Origin: Arthrobacter sp042667405
GTDB taxonomy: Bacteria; Actinomycetota; Actinomycetes; Actinomycetales; Micrococcaceae
Length of the DNA: 64,000 nt
Reading direction: 5' to 3'
NCBI RefSeq assembly: GCF_042667405.1
Contig: NZ_JBHVAL010000001.1
Span: forward strand, 682,001 to 746,000
Program-made: the position numbers and the translations under genes
Notes under the pieces: model-generated
Told to the model about the DNA's origin: nothing
Databases searched by the model: none
What the model saw: only the letters and a program-made list of their open reading frames with translations
Shown: one piece after another, positions 34,049-41,968 of the stretch
Layout: each line of letters starts with the position of its first letter
Position numbering within the stretch: the stretch's first letter is position 1

Positions 34049-35305
34049 TTACTTTTCCTTGGTGACCAGCAGTTCATGGGCACCGGCCGTCGCGGCTCCC
34101 ATGGACTCAACCACGGTTTTGGTTCTTTGGTGCGTTTCGGCGTCGGCCGCGGGCGTGGCACACACGCCTTGCGGGGCATCGCTCGCGACTGAACACCACC
34201 GATAAGGGTCACGGACAATCACCGAGGGTGCCCATGCCAGGTCCGAGGCGACCCAGGTTCCGGCAGCATTTTGGCTGAACTGCGCCCTGACCAACAGACC
34301 TTCATTGTTGACGACGTACCAAGGTGACAACTCAGTGATGCCGTTACCCAGTCCATAGACGATCCACGTGCCCTTGTAGTTCTCAATGGGGAGCACAGAG
34401 TGGGTGTGGTGCCCATAAATCATGGTGAACTGGCCACTGTCCACGAGTGCATGGGCGACCTCCTGCTGCTGGGCATTGGGTTCACTGGCGTATTCGTCAC
34501 CTGCGTGCATCACTCCCAGGACGATGTCCGCACCGAGTGACCTGGCTTGGGTCGCCTTGGCGATCATGGTAGCGGGGTCCAGTTCATCAACCAGCCACGG
34601 GTACTCCGGGATCTGGCCATTATGCCCGTAGGTTCCTTCGATGACTGCTACTTTGGCAGCGTCCGTTTGCAGCATCAGAATTTCCTTGGATGCTGCTTCC
34701 GTCCGGTAGGAGCCAGTGTGCTTCAAGCCGGCGGCGTCCAGGGCATCCAGGGTTCTGAGCAGCCCCTCGGTCCCGCGGTCAATGGTGTGGTTGCTGGCCG
34801 TAGTGCAGGCCTGGTATCCGATGTCCTTGGAAGCGGCGATAATTTGTGGAGGAACATTGAACGACGGATAGGCCGAGAAGGGCCCCTCTGGCGTAGCCAC
34901 CGGGGTTTCCTGATGGCAGATACCCAGGTCACTGTTCCTGATGTAGCGCCTCTGCCCTTCGAGAAGCGGCACAAAGGTATAGCCGGGCTGGCCCGCCGCA
35001 GCGGCGTCGGCCCTTGCCTGCTGCCACAACTGGGTGTGGACCAGCATGTCGCCAGTCACGGTAACCGTGGTGCAACGCAGTTCCGGACAGGCCGGTCCCT
35101 TGCCGGGGGTCGGGTTAGGTGCGGGGGTGCGTGTTGCTGAAGGTGACTCAACTGCCGGTTGCGATGGATCGCTGCTTGGTGTGGGATCGTTGTTCTCTGC
35201 GATGACCCCGCAGGCGCCCACGGTCATGGCCAGGACTACGGACAGGGCTGGCAGCACTGCCAGTTGCCGTCGTCGCCATCCGGCAGCAAATGTGATGTTC
35301 CCCAT
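34049..35305 (-). CDS. CapA-family metallophosphatase-like lipoprotein
   Basis: 418 residues from ATG 35305, chosen for an AGGA at proper distance; another ATG lies three codons upstream. The N-terminus is a lipoprotein signal with a lipobox ending VGAC. A Pro/Ser/Thr linker follows, then the PGA_cap calcineurin-like domain: VTVTGDMLVHTQLW, TTASNHTIDRGTEGL, IVLGVMHAGDEYAS and MIYGHHTHSVLPIENY, giving the usual Asp, Asn and His metal ligands. In Bacillus CapA makes poly-gamma-glutamate; here no capBC neighbours are present, so the substrate is unknown. Divergent from the M3 peptidase gene. Confidence 0.85.
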   Translation of the reverse strand: MGNITFAAGWRRRQLAVLPALSVVLAMTVGACGVIAENNDPTPSSDPSQPAVESPSATRTPAPNPTPGKGPACPELRCTTVTVTGDMLVHTQLWQQARADAAAAGQPGYTFVPLLEGQRRYIRNSDLGICHQETPVATPEGPFSAYPSFNVPPQIIAASKDIGYQACTTASNHTIDRGTEGLLRTLDALDAAGLKHTGSYRTEAASKEILMLQTDAAKVAVIEGTYGHNGQIPEYPWLVDELDPATMIAKATQARSLGADIVLGVMHAGDEYASEPNAQQQEVAHALVDSGQFTMIYGHHTHSVLPIENYKGTWIVYGLGNGITELSPWYVVNNEGLLVRAQFSQNAAGTWVASDLAWAPSVIVRDPYRWCSVASDAPQGVCATPAADAETHQRTKTVVESMGAATAGAHELLVTKEK

Positions 35306-35386
35306 GCTGTTCATCCTACGGTGAACACCCGCGGAACCAGGCGCGCCGTCCTTGAGGACACGATTTCTACGTGAAAGAGTCACTTC

Positions 35387-37399
35387 ATGACCAATCCCCT
35401 GCTTAGCCCCAGCCCGCTGCCGTACGGACTCCCGCCGTTCGCCGACATTTTCCCTGCCCACTACGCCGAGGCAGTAAACGCCGGACTGGCAGCGCATTTG
35501 GAAGAGATTGACGTCATCGTAGCCAACCCGGCCCCTGTTACGTTCGAGAACACGGCAGTAGCAATGGAGCGGTCGGGATCTCTCCTGAAGAGGACGGCGG
35601 CAGCCTTCTTTACATTGGTCTCCGCCGATGCCGATGAAGCCATCAGAGCGCTGGAGACGGAACTCTCCCCCAAGTTCGCGGCCCACCAGGATGCCGTGTA
35701 CATGAACCGGGGCCTTTATGAACGCTTCTCAGCCATCGACGTGGCGGGCCTCGATACCGAATCAACCCGCCTGGTGGAGGAATACCTCAAGGAGTTCCGC
35801 CAGTCCGGCATCCAGCTCGATGACGCCGGGCAGGACCGCCTGCGGCAAGTCAACGCGGAGCTCTCACGGCTGGGAACCGACTTTGGCCAGCGGGTCAAAG
35901 AGGCGATGAAATCCTCAGCCCTGCTTCTTGACGACGTCGGAGACCTCGCCGGGCTGCCGGAGGAGGACATCGCAGGCGCCGCCGAAGCGGCCAACTCCGC
36001 AGGCCATGGCGGAAAGTACCTGCTCACGCTGATTCAACCGAGTAACCAGCCTGCCCTCGCCTCCCTCGAAAAGCCGGCCATCCGCCGTCGTTTATATGAA
36101 GCCTCGCTTGCGCGGGGCACGGCTGGCGGGCCGCTGGACGTCCGTGAACTGGTGTTGGCCACTGTCCGCCTGCGGGCAGAGAAAGCAACGTTGCTGGGCT
36201 TTGCCAATTTTGCCGAGCTCGTGGTGGATCAGCAGACGGCCCCGGGATTTGGCGATGTTCAGGCCATGTTGCGCCGGTTGGCACCTGCCGCCGTGCGTAA
36301 CGCCGAGGCCGAGGCCAAGGCGCTGGCCGAGGCAGCGGGCAGGGAACTGGATCCTTGGGATTGGCCGTACTATTCGGCCAGGGTGCGCAAGGATAAGTTC
36401 GAGGTGGACGAACAAGCCCTGCGTCCCTACTTTTCCTTGGAGACAGTGCTCCATGACGGTGTCTTCCATGCCGCGACCCAGCTCTACGGAATCACGTTCG
36501 ATGAACGTACGGACCTGGACGGTTACCATCCCGACGTCCGGGTGTGGGAAGTCCGCGACGAAGACGGGAAGGGATTGGGCCTCTTCCTTGGTGACTACTA
36601 CACCAGGGAGACCAAGCGCGGCGGGGCGTGGATGAACTCCCTCGTGGAGCAATCCACCCTGCTTGGCACCCGACCGGCAGTGATCAACAACCTCAACATC
36701 ACCAAGCCTGCTCCCGGCGAGCCCGCGCTCCTGTCCCTGGACGAAGTCCGGACCGTGTTCCATGAATTCGGCCACGCCCTGCACGGCCTGTTTTCACAGG
36801 TCACGTACCCGCGGTTCTCCGGCACATCGGTGCCCCGCGATTTCGTGGAGTACCCTTCACAGGTCAACGAGATGTGGATCATGTGGCCGGAAGTACTGGC
36901 CAACTACGCACGACACCACATCACAGGTGAGGCCCTTCCCCAAAACGTCGTGGACAAGCTCAACGACTCGTTGTTGTGGGGTGAAGGCTTCGCCACTACG
37001 GAGTATCTGGGCGCCGCGTTGCTGGATCTTGCATGGCACGTCTTGTCCGAGGCTGACGTACCTGAGGACGTCCTTGCCTTCGAGGCCAACGCCCTTGCCC
37101 AGGCATCCATCGCCCACCCCCTGATTCCCCCGCGCTACCGGACCGGCTACTTCCAGCACATCTTCGCCGGCGCCGGTTATGCCGCCGGCTACTACTCCTA
37201 CATCTGGAGCGAAGTACTGGACGCTGACACCGTGGAGTGGTTCAAGGAAAACGGCGGGCTGAACCGCGCGAACGGCAACCGGTTTCGATCGGAGCTGCTG
37301 TCACGGGGCAACAGCCGGGACCCGCTGGAGTCTTTCCGCGCCTTCCGGGGCCGGGACGCCCAGCTGGAACCCCTGCTGAAGCGCCGCGGACTCGGGTAG
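35387..37399 (+). CDS. M3 family metallopeptidase (peptidyl-dipeptidase/oligopeptidase A type)
   Basis: 670 residues, the normal length for Dcp or OpdA-like enzymes. The zinc motif VFHEFGHALHGLFS is intact, the third ligand Glu is expected in the segment after VEYPSQVNEMW, and the active-site tyrosines of the GYFQHIFAGAGYAAGYYSYIWS region are present. No signal peptide, so cytosolic degradation of short peptides is likely. It ends at a strong shared terminator with pdxS. Whether it is a dipeptidyl carboxypeptidase or an oligopeptidase cannot be told from sequence. Confidence 0.92.
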   Translation: MTNPLLSPSPLPYGLPPFADIFPAHYAEAVNAGLAAHLEEIDVIVANPAPVTFENTAVAMERSGSLLKRTAAAFFTLVSADADEAIRALETELSPKFAAHQDAVYMNRGLYERFSAIDVAGLDTESTRLVEEYLKEFRQSGIQLDDAGQDRLRQVNAELSRLGTDFGQRVKEAMKSSALLLDDVGDLAGLPEEDIAGAAEAANSAGHGGKYLLTLIQPSNQPALASLEKPAIRRRLYEASLARGTAGGPLDVRELVLATVRLRAEKATLLGFANFAELVVDQQTAPGFGDVQAMLRRLAPAAVRNAEAEAKALAEAAGRELDPWDWPYYSARVRKDKFEVDEQALRPYFSLETVLHDGVFHAATQLYGITFDERTDLDGYHPDVRVWEVRDEDGKGLGLFLGDYYTRETKRGGAWMNSLVEQSTLLGTRPAVINNLNITKPAPGEPALLSLDEVRTVFHEFGHALHGLFSQVTYPRFSGTSVPRDFVEYPSQVNEMWIMWPEVLANYARHHITGEALPQNVVDKLNDSLLWGEGFATTEYLGAALLDLAWHVLSEADVPEDVLAFEANALAQASIAHPLIPPRYRTGYFQHIFAGAGYAAGYYSYIWSEVLDADTVEWFKENGGLNRANGNRFRSELLSRGNSRDPLESFRAFRGRDAQLEPLLKRRGLG

Positions 37400-37400
37400 A

Positions 37401-37446
37401 ACGACGCCGGGCCGGTCACCTTGGAAGGTGACCGGCCCGGCGTCGT
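37401..37446. terminator. Bidirectional terminator between peptidase gene and pdxS
   Basis: A perfect 22-bp inverted repeat (37401-37422 and 37425-37446) with a 2-base loop between convergent genes, 1 bp from the upstream stop. One of the strongest hairpins in the window. Confidence 0.9.
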
Positions 37447-37460
37447 ACTGCTTTTGCTTG

Positions 37461-38387
37461 TTACCAGCCGCGCTCTGCGAGGCGGTGGGGCTCAGGGATT
37501 TCGTCGACGTTGATGCCGACCATCGCTTCACCCAGGCCGCGGGAGACCTTCGCGATCACGTCAGGATCGTCGTGGAAGGTGGTGGCCTTCACGACGGCGG
37601 CGGCGCGCTCTGCGGGGTTGCCGGACTTGAAGATACCCGAACCGACAAACACACCATCGGCGCCGAGCTGCATCATCATCGCAGCATCAGCCGGGGTCGC
37701 GATGCCACCAGCGGTGAACAACACCACCGGAAGCTTGCCCGTAGCGGCAACTTCCTTGACCAGCTCGTACGGGGCCTGCAGCTCCTTCGCCGCGACATAC
37801 AACTCGTCCTCGGGCAGCGAGGAGAGCTTCGCGATCTCGGCGCGGATCTTGCGCATGTGACCGGTCGCGTTGGACACATCTCCCGTGCCGGCCTCGCCCT
37901 TGGAACGGATCATCGCAGCACCCTCGTTGATGCGGCGCAGCGCCTCACCCAGGTTGGTGGCACCACAGACGAACGGAACAGTGAAGTTCCACTTGTCGAT
38001 GTGGTTGATGTAGTCAGCCGGGGTCAGGACCTCGGACTCATCGATGTAGTCCACACCGAGGGACTGCAGGACCTGGGCCTCGACGAAGTGGCCGATACGG
38101 GCCTTGGCCATCACCGGGATGGACACCGCGGCAATGATCTGATCAATCATGTCGGGATCGGACATGCGGGACACGCCACCCTGGGCGCGGATATCAGCCG
38201 GAACACGCTCCAGCGCCATGACAGCCACGGCACCGGCGTCCTCGGCGATGCGGGCCTGCTCGACGTTAACGACGTCCATAATGACGCCGCCCTTGAGCAT
38301 CTCCGCCATGCCCCGCTTAACGCGGCTGCTGCCCGTGACGCTGTTCGCGGACGAACCGGCTTCGTTGCTTACATCTGGTGTAGACAC
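37461..38387 (-). CDS. pdxS: Pyridoxal 5'-phosphate synthase lyase subunit
   Basis: 308 residues from GTG 38387 (STPDVSNEAGSSANSV) with AGGGG upstream. PdxS is a dodecameric TIM barrel that makes PLP with PdxT. Very highly conserved: KRGMAEMLKGGVIMDVVN, ALERVPADIR, ARIGHFVEAQVLQ, the lysines and the FTAGGIATPADAAMMMQ phosphate loop are intact. Codon bias is strong, suggesting high expression. A 213-bp gap upstream, up to the pgsA stop, has no obvious gene. Confidence 0.98.
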   Translation of the reverse strand: MSTPDVSNEAGSSANSVTGSSRVKRGMAEMLKGGVIMDVVNVEQARIAEDAGAVAVMALERVPADIRAQGGVSRMSDPDMIDQIIAAVSIPVMAKARIGHFVEAQVLQSLGVDYIDESEVLTPADYINHIDKWNFTVPFVCGATNLGEALRRINEGAAMIRSKGEAGTGDVSNATGHMRKIRAEIAKLSSLPEDELYVAAKELQAPYELVKEVAATGKLPVVLFTAGGIATPADAAMMMQLGADGVFVGSGIFKSGNPAERAAAVVKATTFHDDPDVIAKVSRGLGEAMVGINVDEIPEPHRLAERGW

Positions 38388-38600
38388 AAAAACCCCTATG
38401 GGTAGATAAACGACCTTCTTGCCGGAGGCACGCGCAGCCAACGACCACATTCAGCGCACACCGGGTTTCAGGTCAAGGTGACCAAGTACTAGTAATAGTA
38501 GTCGCAGGATGCATGGCGGAAGTACATTCATTACTGCCATATGGGGCAACAAACAGGCTTGTGGTAGGACAGCTGCACAAACAGCGGCCACCGAGTCTGG

Positions 38601-39227
38601 TCAGATGCCAGTTCCCTCGGCTTCGGCCATGGCTTGCCGGCGGACGGTCGCCATTCTTTGGACGACCGTGGCAAAGCTGGCCAGTGCCAGCAGCACAAGG
38701 GTCGCGAAAAGCACCACGCGGGGAAGCCCCAATCCGGTAAGGCCCGTTATCAGGAGGACCGACGCCAACCGCTCGGCACGCTCGGCAATTCCGACACTTG
38801 CGTGGTAGCCAAGTGATTCCGCTTTGGCCCTTGCATAGGAAACGACCATTCCGAGGACCAAGCAAACGACGGCGGCAGTTCCGATCGCCGCATCCCGGCC
38901 TCCGGTGAAAAACCAGATGGTGAGACCGGCGAAGATGGCACCATCGGCCAAGCGATCCAATGTTGAGTCAAGGAAGTTTCCCCAACCTCCGCTGCGGCCC
39001 TGGAGCCGGGCCATGATGCCGTCGACCACATCGGAAAAGGCGAAGACCGCCACAAAGACTGAGCCCCACCAAAGGTGGCCCAGCGGGTAAAGCACCAAGC
39101 CGCCCGCCATGACCCCGACTGTGCCGACAATCGTTACGGCGTCAGGTGACACACCGATCCGCAGGAGCCAACGCGCCAGAGGGGTAAAGAGTGAGGTGAA
39201 GAAGCCGCGCGCATGCCTATTGAGCAT
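38601..39227 (-). CDS. pgsA: CDP-alcohol phosphotransferase, probable phosphatidylinositol phosphate synthase
   Basis: 208 residues from ATG 39227, overlapping the HIT gene by 11 bp. The class I CDP-alcohol phosphotransferase motif D-G-x2-A-R-x8-G-x3-D-x3-D is exact (DGIMARLQG, then GNFLDSTLD), and about five membrane helices follow. By position after HIT and thrS it should be the actinobacterial PIP synthase, which makes phosphatidylinositol phosphate from CDP-diacylglycerol. In related genomes the next genes are usually PIM acyltransferase and mannosyltransferase; here the next is pdxS. Confidence 0.88.
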   Translation of the reverse strand: MLNRHARGFFTSLFTPLARWLLRIGVSPDAVTIVGTVGVMAGGLVLYPLGHLWWGSVFVAVFAFSDVVDGIMARLQGRSGGWGNFLDSTLDRLADGAIFAGLTIWFFTGGRDAAIGTAAVVCLVLGMVVSYARAKAESLGYHASVGIAERAERLASVLLITGLTGLGLPRVVLFATLVLLALASFATVVQRMATVRRQAMAEAEGTGI

Positions 39228-39816
39228 TCGACTCCCCCGGCCAGGCTTCAGCCACGAGCTTGCGGACCTCGTCCAAGGTCTGCGTGATGGCTTTGGTCTG
39301 GGCGATGATGGGGAAGAAGTTTCCGTCTCCACCCCATCGTGGAACCACATGCTGGTGAAGGTGGGCGGCGATGCCTGCCCCACCGGTGACGCCTTGGTTC
39401 ATTCCGAGGTTGAAACCACTGGGGTTGGAAACCTTACGCAGGACCCTCATGGCGGTCTGCGTCAGCTCAGCGAACTCTGCGGTCTCTTCCACTGTGATGT
39501 CCGTGTAGTCCGGCACATGGCGGTAGGGACAGATCAGCAAATGTCCCGGGTTGTAGGGGAACAGGTTCAGCACCACGTAGCAGGTCCTGCCCCGGTGGAC
39601 GATCAAGGATTCCTCGTCCGAGCGGGTGGGGCCTACACAGAACGGGCAGTCATCCTTGTTCTTGAACTGTTCCTGCCCGCCCTTGATGTACGCCATGCGG
39701 TGCGGAGTCCACAGGCGCTGAAACGCATCCGGAACGCCTGCGAGTCCGAAATCATCGGTTACGTCTGCGTCGCCCGGAAAGTCAGCTGCCGCGCCTGTGT
39801 TCTCCTGCACCGTCAC
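39217..39816 (-). CDS. HIT-family nucleotide hydrolase
   Basis: 199 residues from GTG 39816. The histidine triad HLHQHVVPRW is intact, and the N-terminal part carries CPFC and the segment NLFPYNPGHLLICPYRH. Actinobacterial members of this group act on Ap4A or related nucleotides. It lies 13 bp after the thrS stop, and the start of pgsA overlaps its end, so the three are probably one transcript. Confidence 0.93.
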   Translation of the reverse strand: MTVQENTGAAADFPGDADVTDDFGLAGVPDAFQRLWTPHRMAYIKGGQEQFKNKDDCPFCVGPTRSDEESLIVHRGRTCYVVLNLFPYNPGHLLICPYRHVPDYTDITVEETAEFAELTQTAMRVLRKVSNPSGFNLGMNQGVTGGAGIAAHLHQHVVPRWGGDGNFFPIIAQTKAITQTLDEVRKLVAEAWPGESNAQ

Positions 39817-39829
39817 TGTTTCCGTTCCG

Positions 39830-41839
39830 TCAGCTCTCGCGGTTCTTTACGGCGTCAACGATCCTGCGGACCGCCTCTTCCACGGGGACGCCGTTGTCTT
39901 GGCTGCCGTCACGGAAACGGAATGACACGGCGCCAGCTTCGGCGTCCTCACCTCCGGCAATGAGCACGAAGGGAATCTTGTCCTTGCTGGCAGTGCGGAT
40001 CTTCTTCGGGAAGCGATCCGAGGAAATATCCACCTCGGCGCGGATACCTGCAGCCTTCAGCTGCCCCACGACGTCGAACATGTAGTCATTGAACGCCTCG
40101 GCAACAGGGATGCCCACCACCTGGACCGGTGCCAGCCACGCCGGGAACGCTCCGGCGTAGTGCTCAGTGAGGACACCCATGAAGCGTTCAACCGAACCGA
40201 AGAGGGCACGGTGGATCATGACAGGGCGCTGGCGCGTTCCATCAGCCGCCTGGTATTCCAGTTCGAAGCGCTCAGGCAGGTTGAAGTCCAGCTGGATGGT
40301 GGACATCTGCCAGGTGCGGCCCAGGGCATCCTTAGCCTGCACCGAGATCTTCGGGCCGTAGAAGGCCGCTCCACCCGGATCCGGCACGAGCTCGAGTCCG
40401 GAGGCCTCCGCTACCTCGGCCAGTGTCCGCGTGGCTTCTTCCCACGTGGCGTCGTCCCCAACGAACTTTTCTTCGTTCTTGGTGGAGAGCTCCAGGTAGA
40501 AATCGTCCAGACCGTAGTCCTTGAGCAGGCCGAGCACGAAGTTCAACGTCGTGGTGAGCTCGTCCTTCATCTGCTCCCGCGTGCAGTAGATGTGGGCATC
40601 GTCCTGTGTCATGCCGCGTACACGGGTCAGTCCATGCACGACGCCGGACTTCTCGTAGCGGTACACCGAACCGAATTCGAAAAGGCGCAACGGAAGTTCA
40701 CGGTACGACCGGCCGCGCGAGCGGAAGATCAGGTTGTGCATGGGGCAGTTCATCGGCTTCAGGTAGTAATCCTGGGCCGGCTTACGCACGGTGCCGTCCG
40801 GGTTGAGCTCTGCGTCCACCTGCATCGCCGGGAACATGCCGTCCTTGTACCAGTCAAGGTGGCCGGAGACCTCGTAAAGGTGCCCCTTGGTGATGTGCGG
40901 GGTGTAGACGAACTCGTAGCCGGCGTCCACGTGGCGCTTGCGCGAGTAGTCCTCCATCTCCTTGCGGATGATGCCGCCCTTGGGGTGGAAGACAGGCAGG
41001 CCGGAGCCAAGCTCATCCGGGAAGGAGAAGAGGTCCAGCTCGACGCCGAGCTTGCGGTGGTCGCGGCGTTCGGCTTCGGCGATGCGCTCCTGGTAGGCCT
41101 TCAGGGCTTCCTTGGTGGGCCATGCCGTTCCATAGATGCGCTGCAGTTGCTGGTTGTTCTGGTTGCCCAGCCAGTAGGCGGAGGACGAACGGGTCAGTGC
41201 GAAGGCGTTGGAGATGATCTTGGTGTTGGGCAGGTGCGGACCGCGGCAAAGATCGCACCAAACGCTGTCTCCACTCTTGCGGTCGACGTTGTCGTAGATA
41301 GTGATATCGCCGGCGCCCACCTCCACGTTGACGCCTTCCGCAGCATCCACGGCATCGTTTTTCTTGCCGAGCAACTCAAGCTTGTAGGGCTCGTTGGCCA
41401 TGGCCTGGCGGGCTTCTTCTTCGGTGACCACACGGCGCACGAACTTCTGGTTCTGGTTGATGATCTTCTGCATCATCTTTTCCAGCTGGCGCAGGTCTTC
41501 CGGGGTGAACGGCTCAGCGACATCGAAGTCGAAGTAGAAACCGTCGGTGATGTAGGGACCGATGCCAAGCTTGGCGTCCGGGCGCAGCTGCTGCACGGCC
41601 TGGGCCATGACGTGGGCCGTGGAGTGGCGGAGGACGTTGAGTCCGTCCGGCGATTCGATGGTGACGCCCTCGACGTTTGCACCGTCGGAAAGGGGCTGGT
41701 CGAGGTCCTTGAGCACACCGTCAACACGGGCTACAACAACGTCGCGGCGCTCGAAGAAGAGTTCCGCGCCGGTAGTCCCTTCCGTCACCTTTGTCTCTTC
41801 GCCATCGACGATGAGGGTGATCTGTTGGGCATCTGACAC
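39830..41839 (-). CDS. thrS: Threonyl-tRNA synthetase
   Basis: 669 residues, full length, from GTG 41839 with AGGAGA upstream. Domains: N-terminal TGS, the editing domain (HSTAHVMAQAVQQLRPDAKL, with HxxxH), the class II catalytic core with zinc Cys in NCPMHNLIF, and a C-terminal anticodon-binding domain (VDISSDRFPKKIRTASKDKI). All motifs intact. Upstream is dnaE2, 129 bp away. Confidence 0.98.
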   Translation of the reverse strand: MSDAQQITLIVDGEETKVTEGTTGAELFFERRDVVVARVDGVLKDLDQPLSDGANVEGVTIESPDGLNVLRHSTAHVMAQAVQQLRPDAKLGIGPYITDGFYFDFDVAEPFTPEDLRQLEKMMQKIINQNQKFVRRVVTEEEARQAMANEPYKLELLGKKNDAVDAAEGVNVEVGAGDITIYDNVDRKSGDSVWCDLCRGPHLPNTKIISNAFALTRSSSAYWLGNQNNQQLQRIYGTAWPTKEALKAYQERIAEAERRDHRKLGVELDLFSFPDELGSGLPVFHPKGGIIRKEMEDYSRKRHVDAGYEFVYTPHITKGHLYEVSGHLDWYKDGMFPAMQVDAELNPDGTVRKPAQDYYLKPMNCPMHNLIFRSRGRSYRELPLRLFEFGSVYRYEKSGVVHGLTRVRGMTQDDAHIYCTREQMKDELTTTLNFVLGLLKDYGLDDFYLELSTKNEEKFVGDDATWEEATRTLAEVAEASGLELVPDPGGAAFYGPKISVQAKDALGRTWQMSTIQLDFNLPERFELEYQAADGTRQRPVMIHRALFGSVERFMGVLTEHYAGAFPAWLAPVQVVGIPVAEAFNDYMFDVVGQLKAAGIRAEVDISSDRFPKKIRTASKDKIPFVLIAGGEDAEAGAVSFRFRDGSQDNGVPVEEAVRRIVDAVKNRES

Positions 41840-41968
41840 GGGTGTCTCCTATTCATAGTGAAGGCTTCATAGCTTGTGGCATACGGGGACCACAGCCAGC
41901 CACCGTCAATCGTATCCGCTTCGGCGAAGGCGGCCAAAGCAGCGCGCCGGGCCTGGATCCGGGGTCGT

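Noticed and set aside
38388..38600. tRNA or small RNA in the gap upstream of pdxS
   Set aside because: No cloverleaf or strong stem; only a short AT-richer patch around CTAGTAATAGTA.
38473..38865. Open frame on the minus strand inside pgsA
   Set aside because: Arg/Gly/Cys-rich product with no family likeness; it is a shadow of pgsA in another frame.
41840..41968. T-box or leader before thrS
   Set aside because: No T-box consensus or anti-terminator pairing is seen in the 129-bp gap.
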